Source: Branchiostoma floridae (lineage: Eukaryota > Chordata > Leptocardii > Amphioxiformes > Branchiostomatidae). Taken from it: a stretch of DNA of 64,000 bases. Of the stretch, positions 44,901 to 58,821 are shown piece by piece. The stretch is taken from contig NC_049990.1 in the NCBI RefSeq assembly GCF_000003815.2, forward strand, positions 6,534,976 through 6,598,975, read 5' to 3'. The number at the start of each line of letters is the position of its first letter. Position 1 is the stretch's first letter. Below the pieces are notes generated by a model that made no database searches, was not told where the DNA came from, and saw only the letters and a program-made list of their open reading frames with translations. Made by a program: the position numbers and the translations under genes.

Positions 44901-47900
44901 ATCAAAATGCAATAAACGTTATCTGAAGATCTCAGAACGATAATTGTTCTCATGTTTGCCGTTACCATCTAGTTGATGTTATCGTTACTGTTTTTGTGCA
45001 CCATTTTGCACGATGCTTATAGATGTATTTTCTACGGTTTGTTACGTTTCGAAAAGACGGCCTCAAAAGAGGCAAAATCTCGAGTTTGTCGCTCCACCCA
45101 CACCAGTGTGGGTAAAGAACGTCAAATTCACACAGCCCTGTAGATGATAGGGATAACACACAGAATTACTACTACTGACAGCTTCTTCGTCTTTCTTCAA
45201 CAAACACGTAATACATTCTCACTACTTCCAATTTTGACACATGGTAGTCTTTGTCGCTGGGAGGAGTATCGCTACTTAATTTTCTACGTCTTAAAAATCA
45301 CCACATTCACTCGGACTTACGATAGCGTCAGTAAAAGTAAGTGTCGAATATTACTTGCATCTTGAGTTAGCTTGCTCCAAGCTAGCGATGGTAGAAAATC
45401 TGTAGTGTGAGATACTTTTTTGTCAGCTTACAAACCGTTGGATTGAAGTGTGCGGTATATCAAAGGCTATTTCACATTTCTAAGTGCGCATGTGCGGTGT
45501 GACGTAGTTTCGGTAATATGTTTAAGTTGAAAGCACCTGGCAATACAATGAAGGATCACCAAGGCATTTATCTTTGACATATTTACCCGCTAACAATACA
45601 TTACATTGCACATACGCACTTCCAACCGTGAACTTGCTTACTGTGGCTGCTGCCGAACATTGATGGTCAGAGGAAGCACATACACGAAAGAAAGCACAAC
45701 TAGGATATGCTCGATCATTTTTGCAGGCTTAAAATACGGCCTAATATACCTTTTACATATCTGCGTTTGTAAACAAATCTATCCATATTAAATTGAATTA
45801 CATATAACGTTACATGTTAATTGTTATTAGAGTTGTAGGTATATCAAACGGATTGACTTTTACGCTGATGCCATTGGCCACCAGAAATAACACCACAGAC
45901 ACATCACTTTACTTAGTTGTACCAAACAACCCAGGCGAATATGAGAAAACGCTCAATAACGCTTCTGAGCTGAATGGACGAATTAAGATGAAGAAAATAT
46001 GAAATTCAGTGCTCTCTTCAACAGGCAGGCGCCATCTTCGTTCTGGGGGTCAAATTTTTACGTCATCTGTAGTGCGCATGCGTTATATGGATTGTTGGCG
46101 CAACTTCATATGACATGTTTCCTTTTTTGTAAACATTTAAAACTGTTCAATGACACATAATCATGTCATGACATGCATTCCGAATCTAGGCTAATTTGAT
46201 TGGTAGCTGATTTTTATGCAGGTTTGGAGCCTGTGCTACCATATTTTTCCTCGATTAGTTTTAATATCCCTTTCCAATATTTCCGGCATGCTGTGCGGTG
46301 TCCTGATGCGCCACATGGAATCGAATATTTTCCCAGCATGATGTACGGTACCCTGATCCGCCATTTTGGATTTAAAGGTAATGACATAGGTACGGACTTG
46401 ATAGTTAGCGCCCTGGTAGCCTGAAGCTGTGATGAAAAGCACAGAAAAGAAGGATGTAATGGAATGAAATCTTATATTAGTCTTGATACATCACGCACGG
46501 TACGTAGCATGGACGCCATTGACTACATACGTAGGAAACAACAGTATTGCATCCTTTGCTTGTTGTTGCACTTGTTTACACTGCATAGCATTGGTTAATT
46601 TTGTGAGGGATCAGGAAAGTAGAGAGGGTCGAAAATGGTTCATTTGGCAAAATAAATGAGGGAGAGTATGCATGGTCAATATAAACAGGGACACCCGCGC
46701 CCCAACAAAGCACCCTGGGTACCAAAGAAGTTTAGAATATATTTCCAAGCTGGTTTATTTTCAAGCTAGGCGTAACGTGTATTTCCACGATTGTATGGTC
46801 GAAATGTGATTCAAAACAGTCAACTATCAAACTAATAAGAAAACCGTTATTCTGGGGCAATCAACTTGAGATTGTTTCTTCCGTGATACGTACAATTGGA
46901 ATGAAGTCTTCTGAAGCCGTATATGATTCGTTCTCACTTGAGAAGTTGTATACGGTTATTCAACTTTCAGCAGAATAGCAGCTGTAATAGAATTTTGTGC
47001 TTGAAAATACGGTATATTTGTACTATAATATGCGAGTAAGCTTTTAACTTTTGCCAATACAAGATTCATTTACATTTAAGTCAGTTGAAACGCCCCCGTC
47101 CATATTTCTATTTGGACATTACGCCTTGATATCATAATTGTCACAGTGTGTTTTTCTAGATAGCTGGATCCAAAAATATTTTGCTAAAGCGCCGATTGTT
47201 TTAATCATAAGTGATTTTGAAAAGTTGGATTTCATCTCTGTTAAAGTCTTACTCCCGGAATGTAAAATATACATTTCTTTTTCATCACGGTTGTCAATCA
47301 ACAAATAAGATAACAAATGCCAGTTTATATACAGCTGATATAGAATCATTTTACCACCAGTATTACCACTATAACAGCAGGCTTTTGTGTTAAAGCAAAG
47401 AAAACAAAACGTTTTGACATAAAAGGGTACTAGTAAGTATACCATCATCAATCACAACGAACATATCCACTCTCTTCACGACAACCTGTACAAAATCTTC
47501 GCGATCATTCGCGTAATTGTACAACCTATTCTCTTATATATAATTGACTGATTATACTCATGAGGTTCTTGTAGACCAGCCTCAGTTGCAAAAAAGGAGG
47601 ATACCCCCTTCTTCTCGCTAATCGATTGAAAAGGAGTCTCTAATATTCGAGTTGATTGATCATCGTTGAAGAGGAGCGACTTCAAATTTGTCTTCTACGC
47701 AGCGTCGTGTCTCTAGCCTTGGTCAATTTGTTTTAGTTCTTAATCATTCTGTCAACGTGCTACCTCAGCGCACCTAGGGATGGTATAGTAGGGCATGTTA
47801 CATAACTACCTTATTGCGATAACTGTGCCCGTTTCACACCCTTCTCCCATTAAGCGTCATATATACAAACATGTCAGCATCAGTCGATAAGGAACCCCTT

Positions 47901-48006
47901 ATCTCACTCCCGCTTGTTTCCAACTCAATCTACGTATCTTTCCCATCTACCCACTGACAGAAAGACGATTAAGAGGTAATCCTTAAAGGTGTTATCCTTG
48001 GAAGAT
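41948..48006. other. Intergenic DNA, no recognised gene
   Basis: Open frames here are short and without motif. The 3' UTR of the minus-strand EF-hand gene should begin at 48006 and run leftward. A dispersed single arm (ggtaatatgtttaagttgaa) is near 45512. Confidence 0.4.
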
Positions 48007-51000
48007 TTAGCTGTCCTTATCTCGTCTGTCGCTGGAGTCCTTTCCCGCGAGCTGCATCAGCCGCTTCTTGAAGCTGCCCCTCTTCTTCTTGAAGCTGCCC
48101 TTCTTCTCCTTCTTCCCGTCTTCGGGAGACTCCGGGGAGTCTGGTTGGCTGGGAACGTCCAGAGTGATGCTCTTCGGAGGTTCGGGATGAGCCAACCTAT
48201 CACAGAGAAGAAGATGGTGTCAGTTACAAACACCCGGGCGCCTATGACGCTCTGACATCTGACACCGTTACGTTAATGACCTAGTATGATTTTGTGACCT
48301 TGCTTTGATATTGTTCTTTGTATGATTCATTGAAAGATGGATGAATGCTCACTACTTTATGTTGTATTATTGTGAACCTATGATTTATTTCATTCCTGGC
48401 TTAATAATACTTTTCTTGCATCTTGATTTGTTACGATTTTGAAAGGGCTTCTTGTGAATCAGTTACGTTAACTGAAAGACTGTTAAATAAATTGATAAAA
48501 AGTAACAAATAATTGAAGTCACGTGTCAAAACGTGCTCGTGATTGGGTCACAATACCCGAGGAAGATCTGAAATAAGACGATCAGATCTATGTCTGTCCT
48601 TCTATAATTACACCAGAAAGAATATGAATGTATTTTTTTTCTTTTTGTGACGATTCTATGTAACACGATTGTCGGTTTAATGCAATGAGATTTCCTGGTA
48701 CTGAAGATAAAGCCGATTATCGAGTAACCCTGTCACAAATAGGTCAGTGTCAAAGCCAAGTCATCACCTGCTCATCTTGACGAATTCCTCGAAATCGATC
48801 TGGCCGTCGCCATCTTTGTCTGCGACCCGGATCATCTCGTCAATCTCGTCTTCGGTGAGATCTTCTCCGAGATTTGACATCGCCCTGCGCAACTCCGCAG
48901 CGCTGATGAAGCCATTGCCGTCCTACAGAAACACATGGAACTTAAAACGGTGTTTGTACTCACGTGACGGTCTGCCATGTTGGATGGTTAACCTTGAAAT
49001 CTTTTGCACACACGTGACCATGACGTAAAAATTGCCCGCCATGTTGGATGATTAAACTCTAAAAGTGCACCACGTGACTTTCATAGAACCACTGTCCGCT
49101 TACATAGATTTAAATTTGTTAGATCTGATGTAAAGAAAAGGCTGGGAATGAATGAACTACATGATGACAGTATTATGCAGAAAATGCCAGTTTATGTACT
49201 TTCTGTCTCGTTGCACCGCAAACTGAATAGATTTAGATTCCAAATACCATAACGTCAATGTACTGATACTGTTCTTACACTAATGTCTATAACTTTCTTA
49301 TTTATTTTGATACTAAAGTTGCGTTGCTCATACCACAAAGAGCAAAAGGTAGCACTGAAAAATATGTAGATATATGGACCTTTATACATGCACCTGGTGT
49401 TACGCTTAGGCACACATCCCTATGAAATAGAACTGCTCTTGACATTCCTGCACTACACGACCTTGAGGCTCTAAAAGCGTGACATTACCGCTGCAGTGAC
49501 CTTGTGACATTGTGGGTCGACGGTCCATTTTTAGAATTCATTTGATCAAGGCGCATTTCTTCCTTAATTAATTTACCGTGGCAGTGATGAGCAAATTGCT
49601 CGACAGCGGGAGCGCAAATGGAAAAGGTTCACTTAATATGTCATATCAATCCATCTATTTTTTCCCCTTATCTACTTTACCGCCCACCTTCACTAGGTTA
49701 ATATGACTGTGGCATTTTTGATGTCCTGGATTCAACCATTTAACGGCGCCGGTGTAATTAGTATTTGTGTCTTAATTGACGTCGGGATCATTTACGTACT
49801 AATCTGGCTGTGTCTGGTCGTATTAGCGGGCCGGTGAACTGTAGTTACCATTCCATCTGATTCAATTCAGTCATATCTAATATCTGTCTGAACAACAGAC
49901 CAGATGAAATAGCTGAAACGCCAACGCACGTGTCCATCTCGTAAATGGGTCGATGCGCTATATCCGAACGTATGGGGGGGGGGGGGGGCGTAATATGAAA
50001 CATATAACATCATAATCGCCATAATCACACTAACGTTACATTGGAAATGTAAGACAGTATCGTGAAAAATGAAGAAGAAAAAAGTTGTAAATAGATGCAT
50101 CATCTCCGTTTAAAGCCTGGGATGTGAAAATGGTAGTGAAAACCCAAAATACTCATGAACCTTGAAAGAATCATGTCAAACAATAAAGAAACTGACCACG
50201 TCGAAGACTCGGAACATCTCCCTGATTTCGACGTCTCGGTCGACGGCGTGAACCGAGGGTCTGGAGCCCATCATGGACAGGAACTCCTGGAAGTCTATGG
50301 TGCCGTTCCCGTCCACGTCAACGCTCTTCATCATGTCCTGGAGAGAGAAAAATGAAGATTTTAGTGGTGGGTACCGGTACAGAAAATTCAGGTATAGGTC
50401 CAAAGGGTCAGGCCCGGTCCGATTCTGAATTTGGACCTAATTGTCTATGAAAAGTTGTAAATGGGCGATACTCAAAACAATGGTCTGTTTCGTTTCAAGG
50501 AAATCTGTTTGATGGAGTATCTACATGTAAACAAAGATAAGTTTGACTGTAAAAACTTGGCAGAAATTACTATAAAAACTGCTCTATTTCTCTCTTCTTA
50601 TTTTCTTGAGCCGGTAAGCACCAAAACGCGTGTGAACGCCTGCCGATATAATATGTTAATTGCTAATCGGTCCAAGATCCGTTCCTCTCTTTCATACTGT
50701 ACTGTTTTTGTGAACATTCTGTTTTATTGATTATTGCAAATATCCTGCTGATTCTGTCCCTCGATATCCCACTGGCTCCTACAGGTAACAGACATGCATA
50801 TGATATGGATAGAAATTGAAGACAAGAAATGACATAACCTTTTATGACCCATTCTGGGATTTTTGACCTAACCTTAGAAACGCAATAACCACCCATACGA
50901 ATTCTCAACCGACCGTTTGGTCAAAACTCGAACGACGTTTTTCTTCTTTTAGAAGTAAGTTAAAAGTTTTTGGAATTCTCCAATGTGTGGTTAGATCGCA

Positions 51001-54000
51001 CTGATAACCTTTTATTCTACCTTCGGGCCCACATTGCGAATGCATTAATGAAGATGACACGACGGAATGTCATTGGTATGTCAATCATGCTCCTCCTCGA
51101 ATAACAGAAGATTCCCCGAAGCGTAAATCCCGACCTTAAGGTTGGAATACATTTCCTACCAGCGCTATACAATAATCTATCAAGACGAGGCTGTCGCTTG
51201 GAATATCTTGTAAGATGATTCAAAGTACAGCCAGTGCTGCAAACACTGGTATTTCACTTAGCCACTGGCGAAACTGCGGGATCTGCATTACATAAGGTGG
51301 CAGAATGGATACACCTGCTACGCGAGGATCTAAGCCTTGACGAACAACCTGTCAAGATCTGCCGGCTGGTGAAAAATCACGCACTGTCACTTCAAAAGAA
51401 GCTCCCTGGCAGCTATGCATGAGTTCCACTCCCGCTCATTAAATTTGGATCAGGGCACGACATGGTCCCTATCGGTTACATCGTCACATCGTCGTATCAG
51501 AGGATTATCTTTGTGCTAGATACGCTTTTTTATTTGGTATAACAGATTAAACTGTCAAGAAGTTGGATTTGCCCATTCTTTCGACTGTCAGTTGGAGTCT
51601 TTGTGGATACATGCATACACATGACCCACTACTTCAAATAAAGTTTCATGGAAACGACTTTTGTTACCTGCATGTATGCAGGTATGGTTTTGATGCTGGT
51701 GGGAACTTTTCGGTAGCCGGGGATGTAGGGCGCTGTATCTCGTGAACGGATGGTGCGAGCACGACGATTTTTGGTACGTGGGTTGGGGGTGGTAGCCTAA
51801 CACTCAGGTTTGATTTTGGGCTTCCTGGCGTTTGAACTTGACATTGCAGGTGGCATTTTTGGTGTTTTTGGGGCACTTTTGGCGCTGTGTGTCCGGAACG
51901 ATACGCGCGATTGCGACGATTTTTGGTGCATGGGTGGGGGGTTGTTGCCTGTTGCCTAGGATTGACTTTGGGCCTTGTCGTGTTTGAACTTGACCCGGCA
52001 GGTCGAATTTTGTGTCCGGGAGGGGTGTTTCCGGAGTTATATCTTCTGAACGGCTGGTGCTGGCGCGATGATATTTGGCACATGTGTCGGCGGTGGCTGA
52101 ATAATGCTCAATTTTGATTTTGGCGCCCTTGGTGCTTGAACTTGACATTTTAGGTTACCTTTTGTGCGGGCACGGGGCGTGCGCTGTATCTCCGGAACGC
52201 AAGGTGCCATTGTGTTGCCATTTGGTACGTGAGTTGTTTGTGGTGTCCTGGTGGTCAGGTTTGATTTTGGGCCTCCTAGTGCTTGAACTTGATACTGTAT
52301 AGGTTGACCCTGTTTTAGTGTGGTTGGGGCATCCTCCCAATATCTGCTTGGTTTTAAAAACAGATTATGGTTGGGTGTAGAACCATCATCTGGCCTGGGC
52401 TACCTTCAATGTATCAGGTTACTTAGTGGCACTGACAGTTTGCCAGATGACGGGAGTGTGCCAGATTATATATCTGTTGGTCAGGTATAATTGGAGTTTG
52501 CTTATTACTCTTTGTGGTGTTTCTAGAGCTGTATAGTACTGAGTTTTAAGTTCCGGTACAAGTTCCTTTACCCTGTTGGCAATCATGGTTGAACTTGAAC
52601 TTAAACAGAAGAAGATGCAATTTTCTAATGTGGAGGAGAACTGTATAGAGTGTGGGCATAAGAGAAAGGTATGTGTATGATTTGTCCTGTGTTTCTTTTT
52701 GTTTCTTTGGTAATGCCATTTCCATACTGTATACAGGTAATTTGTTGTTTTGGGCTAGTCATATTCGCTTGGTTTTTGGGCCTGCTTAATCTATGGTACA
52801 GGCAGGGTTAAGTGGTGGAGGCTTAGCTTTGTTCTGTTTTAAATTCAGTATCGTTTGTTGCATTTTGTCGCGGCAAATATATGATGAAATTCCCCTTCTA
52901 AGCAACTGCTCATTGGTTTGCGGGGATGTTTGCTGGGTGTTTGCTTTGACTACAACAGCTTCTGAACTTTTCAAAGCTTCCATTGCCAGCAGCTTGCCAT
53001 CTATAAATGGGATTGACAAGGACATTTTTCATAGTAAATTATGCTGTTAAATTTGGCTTAGATACTACAGGAGATTTAGGTTTGGGTTGGATGGATTGAA
53101 TGAAAATATCATACCACCCTGGGGACTAACTGTTGCTGCTGCATGGGGGCTACCACTATTCATGTTGTCTAATGTCTATGGAACTACAGATAAAAGTATC
53201 ATTGGTCAAATTATGCGAGTAACATTCCGATGTCAAGTGAATAACACCCCAGAAATAAATCTTTAATGAATATCATTGGAAGAACACAAACCAAGGAGAC
53301 TTAGCAGCTGCATTAGGTCAGTACTCAGTACATTGAAATAGGAAGATATTAGTATATCATGTGACAGAGTAACTACATGTGCATGGGCCATCTGAGACAA
53401 AAAAAGGTAGCGTCTCAACAACTTCAAAGTACTGTGGTTGGTTACATACTTAAGAAATCCAAAATAAGTAATGTTCATCCCTGTCCAAACTTACAAATTC
53501 AGAAAATGGAATTTCAGAGTCAGACTTTTGCATGGTGCACAACCAACACAGTAAAAAGCTCATTTTTCCAACCACGTACCACAGACAAAAAGGCAAAAAT
53601 ACACAATAGGTCTACAGAAACCCAATACATTTCATGCAGGCCTGAGGTCTACGAACTCTTGTTTTGTTTGCTGTCAACTGAAGATTATACGACAAATCAA
53701 ACTGGAGTTTCTAACGTACCTGAGTGTACAAACTGAAGTTAAGGTCTATTTTTGACGATGTTTAGCATGACAAACTTTTTACAGTTTCTGAAATTTAATG
53801 TCGAAAGACGACAATTACTTATGTTTTACCAACCATAGCAAAATGTACGCTTATCGAACCTCTGGCTGCAGTCAACAATGAATCTACCTGTATGCTGTAA
53901 ACTACAAGCTGTTAGTGGACATATAGAGTCCTACTTAGGTCATTTTGATTTGATAATATGGATGACATCCTTTGGGAACCAAAAAACGTATGCCAGCGTG

Positions 54001-54474
54001 CGAATAAGAAAAAAAAGTTTGACCAAAAAGAGTTCCATTCATTATGAAATCGAAGTGGTCAGGAATTCATATATGACTGCACACATAGAACATGGTATAC
54101 CGTACGATAGATTCCGGATTTTTTGTCCATTTACATCTTCTTTGTCCTTGGTACATTCTATGACATTAGTATACGTTTGAAAATTGAAACGTTTGAAACG
54201 GTTGAAAATTGATGCGCGAGCGGATGTCATCCATACAATCAAATCAACATGGCCTTACCGACAAACAAACAAACAAACAAAAACGAATAAACATAACCAA
54301 CCGTAATCTCGTCCCCGGTGGGATCGTGTCCCAGCGACCTCATGACGGACTCGAGTTCCGTTGCCGTGATGTTCCCGTCGCCATCTTTGTCGAAGAGAGA
54401 GAACGTCTCCTTCAACTCTTTAACCTTGGACTGGTCCATCTGCCTCGCCATTTGTGTAGACTCTTTGACTAAAC
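48007..54474 (-). CDS. Calmodulin-like four-EF-hand protein with a basic C-terminal tail
   Basis: Exons on the minus strand: 54302-54474 (ATG at 54451, or upstream), 50197-50337, 48768-48922 and 48007-48196, all in phase, 211 residues from the ATG at 54451. The core follows calmodulin closely with loops [36 protein letters not shown] and [12 protein letters not shown], so all four should bind calcium. After FEEFVKMSR, where calmodulin would stop within a few residues, about 60 more follow: a Pro/Ser/Glu-rich linker, then [20 protein letters not shown] and a Lys/Asp/Ser end. The repeated KGSFKK segments fit protein kinase C consensus sites and resemble basic amphipathic calmodulin- or membrane-binding stretches. 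The first exon has an acceptor at 54474 and an open frame before the ATG (LVKESTQ), so there may be an upstream coding or UTR exon. The donor after exon 1 (GTTGGT) is weak. Confidence 0.88.
49976..49988. repeat. Poly-G tract in EF-hand gene intron 3
   Basis: Thirteen or so consecutive G residues on the plus strand; prone to sequencing length error. Confidence 0.9.
50362..50690. mobile_element. hAT-like element, third copy, one end missing
   Basis: It begins tagtggtgggtaccggtac and runs in reverse orientation to 31959-32388 (gtaccggtacagaaaattca, later gcaccaaaacg and ctaatcggtccaa). The far terminal repeat is gone. Located in intron 2 of the EF-hand gene. Confidence 0.65.
51725..52305. repeat. 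Four degenerate tandem copies of a roughly 150-base unit
   Basis: Anchor tttgattttgggc... followed by ttgaacttgacatt appears near 51808, 51961, 52112 and 52259, and cggaacg-type anchors near 51741, 51890, 52045 and 52195. A related single copy is near 33490-33620. The overlapping minus-strand frames here are a by-product of the repeat. Confidence 0.75.
52585..52668 (+). other. Possible orphan first exon (low confidence)
   Basis: ATG opens a 28-codon frame ([20 protein letters not shown] then IECGHKRK) ending at a good donor, AAG/GTATGT. A CxxC pair suggests a zinc motif. No partner exon was found; it may belong to a transposon. It is antisense to intron 2 of the EF-hand gene... more exactly the intron between 50338 and 54301. 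Confidence 0.2.
53937..54255. mobile_element. MITE family A, short copy without insertion
   Basis: Inverted ends aggtcattttgatttgat and the complement of 54225-54255. Internal text runs parallel to 1409-2261, and the place where the hAT-like element sits there is uninterrupted here (ggtatacc followed by atagatt). Confidence 0.8.
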
Positions 54475-54484
54475 CTGAGGGCAC

Positions 54485-54690
54485 ATATGTAAGACACATA
54501 GGTAAGACACATAAGCAAGATACATAAAGTGAGAAACATAAGTAAGACTAAAAAATAAGAGACATAAGACTCATAAATATGCGACATAAATAAGGACATA
54601 AGTAAGACACACATGGCACATGAGAAAGACACTTAAGTAAGACTCATAAGACATACAAGTAAATAAGACACATGAGTAAGGTACATTATA
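54485..54690. repeat. Minisatellite, about 10-13-base units (acataagtaagac)
   Basis: Many imperfect copies of acataagtaagac-like units immediately upstream of the first EF-hand exon. Confidence 0.8.
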
Positions 54691-57600
54691 TCACAACAGA
54701 TGAGCTTTCTGTTCATCTACTTTGATTATCAACACGAGTAAGGCACATAATAACATAATATCACAACTGGTAAGCTTTCTGTTCATCGATATCTTCTTTG
54801 ATTATTAACATAGCAAACAACTGCTTCAGCACAATAACAACATCAAGGAACGCCAGTTATCTAACACTTGTCCTGGACAAAAACATCCTGGCACTTTTGA
54901 GCACAGTAATGTGTATGACGTGCGAACTGACTCCTGCAAGTGTTGCTATGTGTTGTGTTGCTGTATTACAGAAACAATTTCACCAAAGAGATAGTTTACG
55001 TTTACGAGCCATATACAGAGGAAGATGCTCGAGACAACGACAAGGCATTATCCAACGTTGTAATGTTGGTGAAAGGTCTTAAATATGCATATTTGCATTA
55101 CCAATACCAATAGTATAGCACTTAACTGGTACATGCTAAGCAATCATGTACATGTACTTAGCACCTGCGTTCACGTTTGTAAGTTCTAAGAAACCTTTCG
55201 TGGGTTTATTGGGAAGCTACCTCACGACTATCTATTCATGTCACGCGCACACATAACCACCTTTTGTAGGGGAACGCCACTACCCATAATGATGGTTCAC
55301 ACAAATATCACTGCCGGTAGTCTGTGGGAGGTTTCACGGTGGAGTGTTTTTATATAATGGATACTTAATGCATATTCTTACTGTGAGCTGAACCCTGACG
55401 GTTTTGTTCAGGAAGCAGGGGAAGAGTCAAGTCGTTGGGAACCGTTAATCACAGTTTGAATTAAACACGCCCCAGTGTGAACTTACAATAGCGTAATTAC
55501 GCTGATTTACAGGGCAATTTTCCCACCCAACGGCCTTATAACGACAGTACACGAAATTGCAGGGTCTGTAGGGCTCGAGGGAGATGGGAAGAGCAGGTCT
55601 TCAACACATTTCAGGGCTGGGGGTTTCCGGATCCGACTGGACTGTCTATACAAAGTGCAGAACAAAGTGGCGAAAACTGTTTGAACTGTCTGTAGCCGCA
55701 ACGCATCAACAAATTATGCAAGCGAACGATTAATTGATTGCTCGAAACACGTTTTAGCCGCTAGCAATACTGCTGTTGTCAGAAATGTTACAAGCGATTT
55801 GAAGAAACTTTCTGAGTTGAGAGTTGCCACCATAGTCTAGCTCCAGTTTGCCCTTTTGATAGCACCAAAGCAGAATATAACTTTTTCGGCTATGAGTTTT
55901 TAGTATTGAGACTCGGCTGACGAAGGCATTTTATAGACTAGTAAGAAGCAACGACAACCAACTCCAAACGTCAGACGACCCTGCATACGACCAACTCCCA
56001 ACTACAAAATGCCACAGCCGGCTACGTACGCGTGCGACCGTGTCTTTAGTTTTATCGGTGGTTCAGGTCGTTCCGTGCTTAATCAGAGCGTGGCAAAAGC
56101 AAGCGTTCTCGCGTCGTCTCCATGCGTACTCAGTCAGTTGGTGCAATCAATGACCCTATCATCACAGTCGTCATTTATCATCGAGTACATCAGAGGACAC
56201 GTCTCCGGAATTTTAGATGGAGCTCTGTCCTCAACTGACGTATTGTACCGCCGACGCAGCCCTTATTTTCTAGAAGTGAAAAGCAATTTAAGAACATGGC
56301 GCAATCAGTAATATTAAAGGTTCAACAGAGAAGAGTGTTTTGCAGCCAGGCAGAAGAAGAATAGCCATATTAGGTGTTATTTGCACCTGTCAAAAGAAAA
56401 CATTAACCTCATTCTTCAACCGAGGCTCATGGGTGTCAATCACGTGATGAGCGCTGCTACACAAAAAGGTCAACGTCATCAATAACGACACACCATATGC
56501 CATTAATCTTATAATACCTCACGATTCACCGCATGAAAACGCACGGTGGGAGAGGGAAATATATGTCGACGCACCGTCAAGGACGCACGCAGTGCGACAA
56601 AAACACGCGATTCCTCAAAATCTGAAAGGGGATCTCTTAAAAAAGAATATTTCTTCCTTTTTTTGCAGATTTCCGTCCGGTTTTTGTAAAACTTGGTTTT
56701 ACAAAACGCTTGCATAGAGGGGCGTGGCCACGTTGTCCGAGTAGAAAGGTGACCTTCTATATCTAGCACGGCGGCGGAAGTAATAGGCGCTAATTAACGC
56801 CATTAAACACGGCACAGGTGCTTATCCCCAAGCAGGGAAAATTGTGGTGATAGGCAGTGTATAATGGCACCATTATCATTGCGTGGGTAAGCACGCCATA
56901 ACCCCCTGCATGTGTACGTCAGTGCAGGAAACACTGGGGCTGCACATACAGGTATTTGTTCATGTCTACCTGCACCAAAGGACGCGGTCACATTCTCCGA
57001 AGGTCGTCGTACGATTCTGATGCCGTAGAATGTCCAAGCAGGCTGTGACAGAAATAACTTGGGTACCACCAAACGGCCTTATTATCCGATTTCTACCGGG
57101 GCTCCTTGCATGCACTCGCTGCCCTAAGATAGTGCAAGGAACCCCGCGACGTGTATGTATGACCGGGCCCTTACCTGGAATCGGCCATGAAAAACCAGTC
57201 CACAATATTAGCACGACATAAACATTAGTGACAAAAATGCCTTAAAATTTCTAAAGTTGCGCCCTTAAATACAATATCCTAAAGTACTGCTATCAGCATT
57301 TTCTAAGCATTTTGATGGACTGAAATTATTCCAATACACTGTCAAAAGAGAGGCATAAAGAAAGTGAGAAGGTCTTGCGGGAATGACAGGAAGCATTAGG
57401 AAGCTAATAGATATTGACAGAATCCTTTTGCTAACGACTGCTATTGCTTAATTGTCTTTTCGTTTAATGAGCCATTCATTCATTCTTCCTTTCTTTCGTT
57501 TGGTTACATTTCGATCCCCTTTTTGAGCAATCTGCTGCTCAATCCAAGATGGCGGAATGTTGTCTCAAAACTGACCCCTGTATGATCGATGAGGCTCAAG

Positions 57601-57999
57601 GTAGCGCTTTACCCGGTCAAATTGTCGCTATGCATCACTTCATGACACGGGCAAACTTTGGGAAAAGGTCGTTTGAAAGATGGGTTCGGAGATGCGAACG
57701 GTCCATCCGTAAACAATGCCGGTTTATTACAACCTCCATGGGCATCTTTGGAAAGTTAAACCCTCTGAAGTGCTTATTCACGTATTTTCAGGAGCAATTC
57801 GGCTGCTAACTTTAGGTGTTGATAATCTGGTCTGTCATTTTTAACCGAATATATTTTTATGTCATGAAGTTTAGATATTTTTGGACGAACGAGGCGAAAT
57901 CTTTGTCCATCCCAACTAGCAAATTTCCTACCCGGTCCTGGAGACAGCTGGCGCTGGATGGATCCCAGTATAAAATTTAGGATGTGGGTCATGCATGCA
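54691..57999. other. 5' flank of the EF-hand gene and intergenic DNA
   Basis: The frame 56009-56311 (100 codons) and the frame 57549-57809 have no family motif, and I do not call them genes. The stretch 56880-57180 contains a dispersed repeat (ggtcgtcgtacgattctgat). Confidence 0.4.
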
Positions 58000-58411
58000 G
58001 CAAAACTATGACCCAATTACATTTTGGGCTCCTTTCATTGGTACTGCAACAGAACTATAATCTCCAGACGAATGCAGAATGCAAAACCACCCACGTTTCC
58101 CAATTCTCCTAGCACTCTGCCAATTGGTACTGTCGTGCTGACAAAATGATTTTGCCCTTAGGATCTGAAGGTAACTGCGGTTTTTGTACAGTTTGTTCTG
58201 AATACATCTAGTCCTTATGTATGCAAAAGTTTGAGCTGCCTGTTCCAAAGCTGCCACGTTTTAACTGAGAATCCAAGAAGTTGAGAATGTACATTCATGT
58301 TAAGTTGGGCCTGAGCTACGAGAGCCTCGTAGATTTCTAAAAAGCATTCGACACAGCATGTCTGCAAACCGTTTGAATGGATATATGTGTGTGTGTATGG
58401 GTAGATGGATT

Positions 58412-58470
58412 GAATGAATGAATGAATGAATGAATGAATGAATGAATGAATGAATGAATGAATGAATGAG
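58412..58470. repeat. (TGAA)n microsatellite
   Basis: About fourteen uninterrupted gaat units. Confidence 0.95.
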
Positions 58471-58670
58471 TTTTGGATGGTGGCTGGAAGCAAAATGTTA
58501 ACATTCTCTGCGAAGTGTTTGAATTTTTTATTTATCTATTTATTTATTTATCTTATATTGACCTTCCTTTGAATGAAAAAATGAAGGGATGAATGAATGA
58601 AATTCCCATCCATACGCCATGCGCCATTTGAAAGGGACATGTGCAGCCCATAAGAACTGACGTAACGCCC

Positions 58671-58821
58671 GTAAATAACGTAAACGAAAGATACTGAATT
58701 TAGAATGTTGAAAAGGGAAGCCAAATGCCGTCACTAACTATCTACAACGTAAATTATGTAAACGAAAGATACTGAATTTATAGTGTTAAAAACGAAGTAA
58801 AATGTCGTCACTATCTACAGC
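58671..58821. repeat. Two tandem copies of a roughly 76-base unit
   Basis: Both copies contain gtaaacgaaagatactgaat, then tcactatctaca-like text; copy 1 58671-58748, copy 2 58749-58821. Confidence 0.8.

Noticed and set aside
51664-52148. Minus-strand frames of 114-139 codons
   Set aside because: They follow the 150-base tandem repeat, change frame between units and have a biased Pro/Gln/Thr composition without a family motif.
56009-56311. 100-codon open frame as a gene
   Set aside because: No recognisable domain, no splice-linked partner exon and no supporting context.
57549-57809. 86-codon open frame as a gene
   Set aside because: No motif. Cysteine and basic residues alone are not evidence.
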